Counted from the stretch's first letter, positions 1-6,131 are shown. The stretch is 6,364 bases of DNA from Veillonellaceae bacterium UBA5809 (GCA_002417965.1 DIDD01000101.1:1-6364); one strand, 5' to 3'. A program made the numbers and translations. The notes: generated by a model from the letters alone, not told the origin.

Positions 1-159
1 AATCTCGTTGATCTCAAATCTCATTGGTTCGACGGCTGTATAATAACACAATAATAAATTATGTTTCAATAGTATTTAATATATTATTACATAAATTGCA
101 ATAATATGACACTGCAAAGATATTTTTACATAAATTTCAGTATGATTGATACCGGTGAT
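1..159. other. AT-rich spacer downstream of the ABC operon
   Basis: This left-edge stretch lies beyond the permease stop codon and is much more AT-rich than the genes. No RNA gene is recognisable. The minus strand just after the permease stop has no GC-rich hairpin followed by a T-tract, so no intrinsic terminator is called for the ABC operon. The spacer does contain a near-perfect direct repeat (annotated separately). The first 10 bases (AATCTCGTTG) recur with one change at 18-27 (AATCTCATTG). Two plus-strand frames are open from base 1 and stop at about 43 and 54, so the 3' end of a convergent gene cannot be excluded, but it is too short to support. Confidence 0.5.
81..136. repeat. Short AT-rich direct repeat pair
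   Basis: The 17-base unit ATATTATTACATAAATT at 81-97 recurs at 120-136 with a single mismatch (A to T at the sixth base), an offset of 39 bases. Between and overlapping them, TGCAATAATAT (98-108) and TGCAAAGATAT (113-123) form a looser second pair. The function is unknown. In an AT-rich spacer, two such copies could be an operator pair for a gene left of the window, the remnant of a local duplication, or chance, although 16/17 identity makes pure chance less attractive. Confidence 0.4.
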
Positions 160-1863
160 TTACTTTTTCTCTTGGATTTCGTTCTTTTTGGGAGAAACAG
201 GTACTTTGCTTTTTCGCTTTCTTCCGCACTGCAGATATTGAATTCCGGAAAACAGAAAAACCGTAAGAAGCATAGTAAAAACAGCCATGCACATACCAAG
301 TCCCACGTCTCCCTGCTCAAACTCATTGACAATAAACGTGGATACCACATCGGTATTCATGGGAGCCATCAGTCCCGGAGCCACCAGCTCACGGAGTGCT
401 ACAATAAAAATCATCATCCATCCCGCCAGAATCCCCCTGAACGTCAGAGGCAGGGCAATACGGAAGAAAACCGAGACAGGATGCGCCCCGAACACGCGGC
501 CTGCCGCAAACAGTGCGGGAGAAAGAGACGCAAAAGCCGCCTTTGCATACTGGACGGCAATCGGAAGGAACAATCCCGTATAAGCAATAAACAAAATCCA
601 CATCGTATTATAAACCGGCAGGACCGGGAGCATATCATTCCAGAACATCATCATGCCCAAGGACAGAACAATGCCGGGCACCATGGACGGCAGCAGCGCC
701 CCTGCCTCAGCCGTACTGCCCGGCCATCCCCGGCAGTTCCGGTTATGCCATACCAGCAGTGCCCCCAGCACCGCCGCTGCCGAAGCCGATGACGCCGCCA
801 GAATCAGACTGTTCCCGACAGCGGCCATGGCCTTTCCGCCCATCAGGAAGAACTGACTGTAATGGGCAAGCGTGAAATTCCCTGCCGACAGGCCCTTCCC
901 CTGCAGCCTCATCAACGATACCGCCAGCACCGTCATCCAGGGAATTACGGCAGAGAAGAAAAACAGCACACCAAGGAAAAGACGGCCGGTCCACGGCACA
1001 GACCGCCCCTTTTCCCCCATACGGTCCGCACGCCCGCCGAAATCATATCCTTCCCCTGTATATTTCTTCTGCATATACCAGACACCGAGACAGATGACAG
1101 TCAGAATGACAGAAAGAGCCGAAGCCCGCCCGAACTGAACCGGCGCCAGAAGCGCCAGATCATGAATATCCGTGGTAAATACATGATACCCGATACGCTG
1201 TCCCAACGTAGCCGGAGTACCGTACTCAGACAACGTACGCACGAAAACAAGAAAGGCACCGGCCGCAAAGGCCGGCGTCAAAAGAGGAAATAAAATCTTC
1301 CGGAACCGCTGGCCGGGAGGTGCGCCAAACAAAGCCCCCGACTCTTCCATGGAACGAGGTATTTCCAACATGGCATTTTTCAATATAGTGACCAGAAAAG
1401 GAAATCCATGGAGACTCATAACCATGACCAGCCCCGCCAGAGAGAAAAACGCCTGCCCCGCAGGTGCCGCCTGAGGAACCATTTGTTCCAGCAGCCCCCG
1501 TTTCTGCATAAACAAAATCCATCCCATGGACGCAATATAAGGCGGAGTCATAAAAGGCACCAAAAGAAGAATATCCATATACCTCTGTGTTTCCCGGGGC
1601 GCCCTCGACAAGACCCAGGCAGCCGGCCATGCCAATACAGAAGCAGCCGCGGTCACCAGGAACCCGAGCCACAGAGAATGGCCTACTGTTGCCGCATTAT
1701 TTCCGTCTGCCCATATACGGATCAGCGCCTCCGGATTCCACAGCCCCTCCGGACTGAATGCCGTCTGGAAAATAGTAAAAAGAGGAGCTCCAATGAGAAC
1801 GGCCAGGATAAGGAGAATACCCCATGTTCCGGCCGGCCCCCAGGAATTTCCATATTTCCCCAT
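160..1863 (-). CDS. ABC transporter permease, fused two-domain (FbpB/iron(III)-type family)
   Basis: This is the inner-membrane channel subunit of a binding-protein-dependent importer, 567 aa from ATG at 1863. It has two homologous permease halves, each of about six membrane segments, as in FbpB/AfuB-type fused permeases. Each half carries the cytoplasmic EAA loop that docks on the ATPase: about residues 173-193 (EESGALFGAPPGQRFRKILFP, of which the Glu, the Gly and the I-x-x-P end are diagnostic) and 453-473 (AAGRVFGAHPVSVFFRIALP). A hydrophobic N-terminal segment (about 13-35) is followed by a periplasmic stretch. The C-terminus is a basic Lys/Arg tail after the last helix. An in-frame TTG at 1893 would overlap the binding-protein gene; ATG 1863 is preferred because AGGA lies 7 bases upstream. 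Only one base separates it from the binding-protein stop, so translation is probably coupled. The substrate is not identifiable. Confidence 0.9.
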   Translation of the reverse strand: MGKYGNSWGPAGTWGILLILAVLIGAPLFTIFQTAFSPEGLWNPEALIRIWADGNNAATVGHSLWLGFLVTAAASVLAWPAAWVLSRAPRETQRYMDILLLVPFMTPPYIASMGWILFMQKRGLLEQMVPQAAPAGQAFFSLAGLVMVMSLHGFPFLVTILKNAMLEIPRSMEESGALFGAPPGQRFRKILFPLLTPAFAAGAFLVFVRTLSEYGTPATLGQRIGYHVFTTDIHDLALLAPVQFGRASALSVILTVICLGVWYMQKKYTGEGYDFGGRADRMGEKGRSVPWTGRLFLGVLFFFSAVIPWMTVLAVSLMRLQGKGLSAGNFTLAHYSQFFLMGGKAMAAVGNSLILAASSASAAAVLGALLVWHNRNCRGWPGSTAEAGALLPSMVPGIVLSLGMMMFWNDMLPVLPVYNTMWILFIAYTGLFLPIAVQYAKAAFASLSPALFAAGRVFGAHPVSVFFRIALPLTFRGILAGWMMIFIVALRELVAPGLMAPMNTDVVSTFIVNEFEQGDVGLGMCMAVFTMLLTVFLFSGIQYLQCGRKRKSKVPVSPKKNEIQEKK

Positions 1864-1864
1864 A

Positions 1865-2890
1865 TCAGCGTCCTGTACCCGCCATGGCTGCAAAGCGTTT
1901 CATAATCTGGTCAGCCTGTTTTTCCATTTCATCCCAGTCCGCATGAATCTGTGCAATCTCCGAAAGAGCCGTCCGGTTATCCTGTTTGATATCCGTGCGC
2001 CCCGGCAGCAGATAAGCATCCTCCACCATTTTCTGCGCCTCATCCGACAGAAGATAATCCATGAATTTTTTGGCATTTTCCTGATCGGGTGCCGCCTTCA
2101 TAATCATGGCCGGCCGGGGATTTACAACTGTACCGCCCTGAGGGTAATAAATCGCAATAGGCTCTCCCTTCTTCATAGCTTCAAAAGCATTATAATCAAC
2201 ACCGGCAATCAGGATTCCCTTCTCTCCCGTTAATACCGACTCAAGCGCAGCTTTATTGGCCCCCCGGACTTCCATTCCCTGATGGAACAGTCCCTGCAGC
2301 ACTGACCATCCCTGATCTCCTTTGGATGTCACAAATCCGTCGATAAAATCCTTACAGGAACCGGATTTTTTCGGATCCGGAATCACCATCTGGTTCTGAT
2401 AAGCCGGATCCGATGCCAATTCACCCCAGTCCGCATTCAGTTGAGGAAAAACCGCAGTATTATAAATAACACCCACGGCAGAAGCACTGGTTCCGTACAT
2501 CATATGGGCATCATCCTTCCATGTATCAGGCATGAGATCCCCGTTTTTCGGCTCATAAGCCAGGAGAAGATCCTTCTTTTTCAGCGACATCCCGTCTGAC
2601 CATGAAGCCAGAATAACGACATCGGCCTGGGGATGACTCTTTTCCGCTTCCATACGTGCCAGAATCTGCCCTGTTGTTCCCTGGAACTGTTCCACCTTAA
2701 TACCCGTTTTAGCTGTGAATCCCGCCGCCAGCTGATCCGCCAGCTTCGTCGGGCTGGGCATATAGACCACAACCTTCTGTTCCCCCTGCCGGGACTGACT
2801 CCCTGCCGTCTGCGTATTTCCGCAGCCTGCCGCCAGTCCGCAGACCAGAAGCATCACCGCTGCTGCCGCTCTTTTCCACATATTCTTCAA
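1865..2890 (-). CDS. ABC transporter substrate-binding lipoprotein (extracellular solute-binding, ferric/phosphonate-like class)
   Basis: This is the capture component of the importer, 341 aa. The N-terminus is a lipoprotein signal: basic KNMWKR, a hydrophobic core, and lipobox LAAGC with the lipid-attachment Cys at residue 23, followed by a polar linker. The mature protein begins KVVVYMPSP and has the class features of FbpA/AfuA and 2-aminoethylphosphonate-type binding proteins: ADVVILAS (89-96), MVIPDPKKSGS (168-178), GEPIAIYYPQGG (242-253), and the C-terminal block with KKFMDYLLSDEAQKM (274-288). The tandem Tyr pair that binds Fe(III) in FbpA is not evident; the corresponding stretch reads GVDYNAF (230-236), so iron is not assured. 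The start chosen is TTG 2890, which overlaps the ATPase TGA (TTGA) and has AGGAGG 9 bases upstream (2900-2905). An ATG at 2881, three codons in, is 18 bases from that site and less likely. Confidence 0.88.
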   Translation of the reverse strand: MKNMWKRAAAAVMLLVCGLAAGCGNTQTAGSQSRQGEQKVVVYMPSPTKLADQLAAGFTAKTGIKVEQFQGTTGQILARMEAEKSHPQADVVILASWSDGMSLKKKDLLLAYEPKNGDLMPDTWKDDAHMMYGTSASAVGVIYNTAVFPQLNADWGELASDPAYQNQMVIPDPKKSGSCKDFIDGFVTSKGDQGWSVLQGLFHQGMEVRGANKAALESVLTGEKGILIAGVDYNAFEAMKKGEPIAIYYPQGGTVVNPRPAMIMKAAPDQENAKKFMDYLLSDEAQKMVEDAYLLPGRTDIKQDNRTALSEIAQIHADWDEMEKQADQIMKRFAAMAGTGR

Positions 2891-3861
2891 ATTCCCCTGC
2901 CTCCTGTCATATTTACAATGTCTCCGGGCGATACATAAACACGCACAGTCTGTCCTTTAACGGCTCTCTTCAATGACCGCATCATCCATGACTCCTTCCC
3001 GTATTTAAGATCCGCCTCAAAATATCCGCCCATATAACGCACCCCCGTCACTTCTGTCTGAAAAGAAATATCATCCTCCCTCTCCTTCTCTATATGAATG
3101 GCTTCAGGACGGAACATCCGTCCCTGTCCCAGCCAATTGGAATGTCCAATAAAAGAAGCAGTAAAGAGACTTTCCGGCTTTTGATAAATATCTTCCGGCG
3201 TTCCGTACTGTTCCAATTTGCCCTCCGACAGGACAGCAATGCGGTCTGCCAGACACATCGCCTCCGCCTGGTCATGAGTCACCAGAACAAAAGTAACACG
3301 GAACTGCTCCGACAGACGGCGCAGCTCCCTCCTCATCGTCTCCCGCAGCACGGCATCCAGCGCCGACAGCGGTTCATCAAGAAGAATACACGACGATGTG
3401 CAGGCCAGAGCCCGTGCCAGCGCCGCTCTCTGCTGCTGCCCGCCGGACAACTCCCCTGGATAACGCCTTTCCAGCCCTTCCAGACGGACCGCCCGGATAA
3501 TGTCCGGCACGCGCCCCGGTATATCCGCCTTCCGCCCGCGCTGCCGGAGCCCGAAACATATGTTGTCCCATACCGTCATATGGGGCCACAGAGCCAGATC
3601 CTGAAACACAAAACCGAGCCCTCTCTTTTCAGGAGGCACAAAAATCCGTTTCTCCGAAGAAAATACAGGCACTCCGTCAAAAAGAATCTCTCCCGAATCC
3701 GGCCTCTCCAGCCCCGCAATCATCCGGAGCAGTGTGGTTTTCCCACATCCCGACGGCCCCAGAATCACCGTCAGTGAATGGTCCTGCACAGTCATGGACA
3801 GATCCGGTATGACACAGCGTCCTGCGAAATATTTTTTAATTCCTTTTACGGTAATCTCCAT
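2887..3861 (-). CDS. ABC transporter ATP-binding protein with C-terminal TOBE-like domain
   Basis: This is the cytoplasmic ATPase that powers the importer, 324 aa, of the PotA/FbpC/MalK-like group. All catalytic motifs are intact: Walker A GPSGCGKT (35-42), Q-loop Gln87 in VFQD, signature LSGGQQQR (138-145), Walker B ILLDEP (159-164), D-loop SALD (166-169) and H-loop His196 in VTHDQAE. After the nucleotide-binding domain (about 1-235), a short TOBE-like region begins at about 245 with FRPEAIHI and ends near 316 with VRVYVSPGDIV. It probably mediates dimer contacts or regulation. ATG 3861 has a GGAGGGGAG-type ribosome site just upstream. This is the first gene of the operon: a terminator for the preceding operon lies upstream at about 3975-4000, so the promoter should be within 3862-3974. 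Confidence 0.93.
   Translation of the reverse strand: MEITVKGIKKYFAGRCVIPDLSMTVQDHSLTVILGPSGCGKTTLLRMIAGLERPDSGEILFDGVPVFSSEKRIFVPPEKRGLGFVFQDLALWPHMTVWDNICFGLRQRGRKADIPGRVPDIIRAVRLEGLERRYPGELSGGQQQRAALARALACTSSCILLDEPLSALDAVLRETMRRELRRLSEQFRVTFVLVTHDQAEAMCLADRIAVLSEGKLEQYGTPEDIYQKPESLFTASFIGHSNWLGQGRMFRPEAIHIEKEREDDISFQTEVTGVRYMGGYFEADLKYGKESWMMRSLKRAVKGQTVRVYVSPGDIVNMTGGRGI
2900..2905 (-). promoter_or_regulatory. Ribosome binding site deciding the TTG start of the binding-protein gene
   Basis: AGGAGG on the minus strand lies inside the last codons of the ATPase gene, 9 bases before TTG 2890 and 18 bases before the alternative ATG 2881. The spacing favours the TTG start and translational coupling through the TTGA overlap. 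A GGGG run at 2894-2897 gives the ATG a weaker alternative site. Confidence 0.6.
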
Positions 3862-3894
3862 CTGCCGCTCCCCTCCGCCATGCTTCCTTTTCTT

Positions 3895-3926
3895 ATTGTA
3901 AAGAAGAAATATATCCCTTCTGTCAC
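3895..3926 (-). promoter_or_regulatory. Candidate promoter of the ABC operon
   Basis: On the minus strand, TACAAT (plus positions 3895-3900) matches five of six bases of the sigma-A -10 consensus. It lies about 33 bases ahead of the ATPase start codon. The -35 is weak: ACAGAA at the ideal 17-base spacing, or GTGACA (3921-3926) at 20 bases. A poor -35 could mean activator dependence. No obvious Fur-type palindrome was seen in 3862-3974. Confidence 0.3.
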
Positions 3927-3974
3927 CGTTCGATATCAGAAAAGTAAAAGTCAGCGACCACTGTTAGTCCCACG

Positions 3975-4000
3975 TAAAAAAGCCCGGCATCATGCCGGGC
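3975..4000 (-). terminator. Intrinsic terminator of the lgt-methyltransferase operon
   Basis: Read on the minus strand, GCCCGGC-ATGAT-GCCGGGC (4000 to 3982) forms a seven-pair GC-only stem with a five-base loop. It is directly followed by TTTTTT (3981-3976). It lies about 30 bases after the methyltransferase stop codon and isolates the downstream ABC operon. On the plus strand there is no immediate T-run, so it is mainly unidirectional. Confidence 0.9.
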
Positions 4001-4031
4001 CCCTATACATATTTTTTAAAAACCTGTCCCT

Positions 4032-4688
4032 CTATTTCTTTGCAGAAGACAAACCATTCTCCCCGTTATGCCTTCTGAAAGGAACTCCCCATTTGGGAAC
4101 AGATTCCATATAGACCTCATAATCCCTGCCGAAATACCGGAGCGACTCCTTTTCTTCCAGTCCCGCCAAATGAATATACATAAACAGCAGAACCGGATAC
4201 ATAACCACGGTCAGCAGCGTCGGCCACTGAATCAAAAAACCCGTCAGAATCAGAATAAATGCAGCATACTGGGGGTGGCGCATACGGGCATACGGTCCCC
4301 GGGAAGCAACCTCGCCCTTCTGCTGTGCCCGGTGCAGATACTTCCACGTAACCGCCAGAAAAATCATGCCCCCCAGAATCATCCATTCACTCACCATATG
4401 GATCGGATACTGATGGGGATCCCCCTGGAGTCCCAGAAGAGAATACCACAAATGTCCCCCGTCATGAGAAAAAGAAAGCTCGGGAAAACGGCTGCCTATC
4501 CATCCGGAAAGGAGATAAACAGTCAGAGGAAACCCGTACATTTCCGTAAACAAAGCTACGATAAACGCGCTGAAAGCACCGAACGAACGCCAGTCCCGCC
4601 CTTTCCGGGGCCGGGTAAAACTGAATGCAAAAACAAGAAAAACAAAGATATTGACACCGGCCATCACCCACATGCCGTATTCATACAT
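4032..4688 (-). CDS. Membrane methyltransferase, isoprenylcysteine carboxyl methyltransferase (ICMT)-like family
   Basis: This is a polytopic membrane protein of 218 aa with about five hydrophobic segments. The C-terminal half carries the hallmark ICMT/PEMT-type SAM-binding region: RGPYARMRHPQY (130-141), then a hydrophobic hairpin, then a conserved tail with Glu-Glu (178-179), LRYFGRDYEVYMESVPKW (183-200). The family transfers methyl groups from S-adenosylmethionine to membrane-embedded lipid or prenyl substrates. Bacterial members largely lack an assigned substrate and none can be assigned here. An in-frame GTG at 4697 is possible but sits only two bases after GGAAGG; ATG 4688 is preferred, with AAGGAAGTG about six bases upstream. 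It follows lgt by 33 bases, so co-transcription is very likely and a role in lipid or lipoprotein modification is a reasonable inference. It ends in TAG before a strong terminator. Confidence 0.82.
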   Translation of the reverse strand: MYEYGMWVMAGVNIFVFLVFAFSFTRPRKGRDWRSFGAFSAFIVALFTEMYGFPLTVYLLSGWIGSRFPELSFSHDGGHLWYSLLGLQGDPHQYPIHMVSEWMILGGMIFLAVTWKYLHRAQQKGEVASRGPYARMRHPQYAAFILILTGFLIQWPTLLTVVMYPVLLFMYIHLAGLEEKESLRYFGRDYEVYMESVPKWGVPFRRHNGENGLSSAKK

Positions 4689-4721
4689 CAGACGCACTTC
4701 CTTCCAGAAAATATATTCATC

Positions 4722-5510
4722 CTACAAAACCGTTTCTCCGCTCCTGCCTGTATGCGCCCTGCGCCGGGACAGCCATACCAGAACCAGGGCCGCTGCCCCC
4801 GCCGTCACAGCCGTTGTGAGCTGGGCCGCCTTCAGAGGACCGGCCATCAGACTGTCCGTACGCAGAAACTCCAGGAAAAATCTGGCTGCCGAATACAAAA
4901 TAAAATACCAGAGAACCACCTGGCCGTCGAACCTCTTCCTTCTGAATATCACACAGAGAATCCCCAGTATCACAAAATCCGCCGCTGATTCAAAAAGCTC
5001 CGCCGGCACCAGAGGCATATTGCCCCAGGCGGCAAAAGCCGGTGTTCCCGGCTGATAAACAACCCCGTACCACGCATCCGTCGGCTTTCCATATGCATCT
5101 CCATTAAAAAAACATCCGATACGCCCTATCGCCTGACCCAGAATTAGTCCCGGCGCCAAAATATCACCGAAAGCTGCCAGAGACAACTTCTGCTTCCGCA
5201 TATATCCCCATGCCAGCAGCAAATCTGCCGTCACAGCCCCCTGGATCGACATACCTCCCTGCCACAGCATGAGTGCCTGCAGAGGATCCGCTGCATAATT
5301 CTGCCAGGAGAAAAGGACCTCCCACAGCCGGGCCCCCGCCAGCCCCACAGGAATGGCATAAAAAAAATAACCCCATAAAATAGACTCCGTGAACCGGCTT
5401 CCCTCAGCGAAACGAAGAGCTGTCATATACCCTGCCGCTGCGCCCAGAGATACCATCAGGCCCCAGACATGTATATCAAAACCGCCTATTGAGAAAAGTA
5501 TAGGATGCAT
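4722..5510 (-). CDS. lgt: Prolipoprotein diacylglyceryl transferase homologue, divergent subtype
   Basis: This is an integral membrane protein, 262 aa, of normal Lgt length with about seven membrane segments. Lgt moves diacylglycerol from phosphatidylglycerol to the lipobox Cys of preprolipoproteins. Family marks are the N-terminal WGLM (16-19), GGMSIQGA (85-92), the signature GRIGCFFNGDAYGKPTD (129-145) and the C-terminal Y206-x3-R210-x3-E214 in YSAARFFLEFLR. Compared with E. coli Lgt from memory, R143, G154, Y235, R239 and E243 are matched. Y26 is replaced by Trp16, H103 by Gln90, N146 by Cys133 and E151 by Asp138. It may therefore be an accessory paralogue with altered chemistry rather than the housekeeping enzyme. 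ATG 5510 has an excellent site (GGGAGG, about six bases upstream). It is first in an operon with the ICMT-like gene and is divergent from a SHOCT gene. Confidence 0.87.
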   Translation of the reverse strand: MHPILFSIGGFDIHVWGLMVSLGAAAGYMTALRFAEGSRFTESILWGYFFYAIPVGLAGARLWEVLFSWQNYAADPLQALMLWQGGMSIQGAVTADLLLAWGYMRKQKLSLAAFGDILAPGLILGQAIGRIGCFFNGDAYGKPTDAWYGVVYQPGTPAFAAWGNMPLVPAELFESAADFVILGILCVIFRRKRFDGQVVLWYFILYSAARFFLEFLRTDSLMAGPLKAAQLTTAVTAGAAALVLVWLSRRRAHTGRSGETVL

Positions 5511-5540
5511 ATTCTTCCTCCCGTTTTTGTCCTTTCCTCT

Positions 5541-5546
5541 ACTATA
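5541..5546 (-). promoter_or_regulatory. Candidate -10 box for lgt
   Basis: On the minus strand, TATAGT (within CGTATATAGT) matches five of six -10 consensus bases and lies about 30 bases before the lgt ATG. No good -35 is present at 16-18 bases (GCAGCA at 17). The nearest TTCACA element ends 31 bases upstream of this box. If this is the true -10, activator contact would be from an upstream position; alternatively another -10 is used. Confidence 0.35.
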
Positions 5547-5577
5547 TACGGCACTTATGAAAATGCTGCGAACCTAT

Positions 5578-5651
5578 TGTGAAGAAGTTGTGAAATCTTC
5601 AAAAACACGGATATTCCTTTTTATTTCATCTATTTTCACAACTTCTTCACA
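5578..5651. promoter_or_regulatory. Divergent operator: perfect 18-bp inverted repeat with tandem TTCACA boxes
   Basis: TGTGAAGAAGTTGTGAAA (5578-5595) and TTTCACAACTTCTTCACA (5634-5651) are exact reverse complements separated by 38 bases. They lie between the divergent lgt and SHOCT genes. Each arm is itself a direct repeat, TTCACA-ACTTC-TTCACA, with an 11-bp period (one helical turn). That is the usual layout of sites for OmpR/PhoB-family response regulators (known for PhoB, PhoP and HssR). Each arm points toward one of the two divergent genes, so one regulator could control both. A role as an RNA hairpin is less likely because of the long spacing and promoter position, but is not excluded. 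Confidence 0.75.
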
Positions 5652-5666
5652 TAAAAAGCGTATGAT
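5646..5666 (+). promoter_or_regulatory. Promoter of the SHOCT gene, probably activator-dependent
   Basis: TATGAT (5661-5666) is a five-of-six match to the -10 consensus. The last TTCACA box of the operator (5646-5651) ends 9 bases upstream and occupies the -35 zone. No consensus -35 is found at 17 bases (ACAACT). Overlap of a tandem-repeat box with the -35 zone, ending about 10 bases before the -10, is the arrangement of class II activation by PhoB/PhoP-type regulators. Confidence 0.55.
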
Positions 5667-5695
5667 AAAACCATACAGGAAAGGAGTGGATATAT

Positions 5696-5977
5696 ATGAT
5701 GCACGGCTTTGGATTTGGTTATGGCTATGGAGGCCCCATGAGCTGGCTTTTCGGACTGCTGGGACTGATCATGAATCTGTCATTTGTGATCATTGCCGTC
5801 TTGGCAGCCATATGGCTCTTCCGCTCAGTATTCAAAAAAGAGGACACTCCGGAACTCTCCCATACACCAGCCCTGGAAATTCTGAAAGAGCGCTATGCAA
5901 AAGGAGAACTGAACAGCGAAGAATTTGCAAAAATGAAGGAAGAAATTTCTGACAGCACCCCCGTAAAAAAAGAATAA
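5696..5977 (+). CDS. Small single-pass membrane protein with C-terminal SHOCT domain
   Basis: This is a 93-aa protein. The N-terminus MMHGFGFGYGYGGPM alternates glycine with aromatic residues. One long hydrophobic helix follows (about 17-44), then a short charged linker. The C-terminal SHOCT domain (about 58-84) reads PALEILKERYAKGELNSEEF and continues with AKMKEEI; the L-x-x-RYAKGE and EEF core is diagnostic. SHOCT is a short oligomerisation-type domain often found at the end of small membrane proteins; its exact function is poorly defined. AAGGAG (5681-5686) lies nine bases before ATG 5696; a second ATG follows immediately at 5699 and could also be used. The gene is divergent from lgt across a shared operator, so joint control with the Lgt/methyltransferase operon is inferred. 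A hairpin terminator follows within 20 bases. Confidence 0.88.
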   Translation: MMHGFGFGYGYGGPMSWLFGLLGLIMNLSFVIIAVLAAIWLFRSVFKKEDTPELSHTPALEILKERYAKGELNSEEFAKMKEEISDSTPVKKE

Positions 5978-5994
5978 TGCCCTTCCCAATTCAT

Positions 5995-6042
5995 AAAAAG
6001 ATCTCAGGACAAGACCGTCAAGGCCTCTCCTGAGATCTTTTT
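5995..6042 (+). terminator. Intrinsic terminator after the SHOCT gene
   Basis: AAAAAGATCTCAGGA (5995-6009) pairs perfectly with TCCTGAGATCTTTTT (6028-6042), a 15-pair stem with an 18-base loop and a built-in T-run on the plus side. The A-run on the other arm makes it potentially bidirectional. It starts 17 bases after the SHOCT stop codon. Confidence 0.88.
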
Positions 6043-6062
6043 GAATATAAAAACAATCAAAG

Positions 6063-6106
6063 AAACACAGGGGCTTCCCGGGATAACCCCCGCAGCCCCT
6101 GTGTTT
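6063..6106 (-). terminator. Intrinsic terminator of the right-edge minus-strand gene
   Basis: AAACACAGGGGCT (6063-6075) pairs perfectly with AGCCCCTGTGTTT (6094-6106), a 13-pair stem with an 18-base loop. The loop has further internal GGG/CCC pairing potential. On the minus strand the stem is followed by TTTCTTT and lies about 25 bases past the stop of the right-edge gene; on the plus strand it is followed by TTTTATA. It therefore probably acts in both directions between these convergent genes. Confidence 0.85.
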
Positions 6107-6131
6107 TATATACAACAATACAGATGGATAA

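Noticed and set aside
22..45. GGTTCGA at about 26-32 as a tRNA T-loop, and TATAAT at 40-45 as a promoter -10
   Set aside because: The flanking bases do not form the five-pair T-stem or an acceptor stem, so no tRNA is supported. TATAAT lacks a -35 at suitable spacing (AATCTC at 17) and has no plus-strand gene to drive.
1..54. Possible C-terminal end of a plus-strand gene entering from the left edge
   Set aside because: Two frames are open from base 1 but stop after 13 and 17 codons, with nothing to choose between them and no recognisable motif.
1408..1905. Plus-strand open frame opposite the permease
   Set aside because: Arg/Pro/His-rich shadow of the permease codons with no recognisable domain. 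The minus-strand permease has clear family motifs. The same reasoning applies to the frames at 106-792, 862-1293 and 3094-3777.
3862..3975. Search for a riboswitch or Fur box in the ABC operon leader
   Set aside because: No conserved riboswitch core, no leader terminator and no Fur-like palindrome were found in this short leader; only a weak promoter candidate is supported.
4068..4988. Long plus-strand open frame (306 codons) antisense to lgt and the methyltransferase
   Set aside because: It lies wholly opposite two recognisable genes, has a low-complexity Arg/His/Pro/Gln-rich translation typical of an antisense shadow, no domain, and no good ribosome site.
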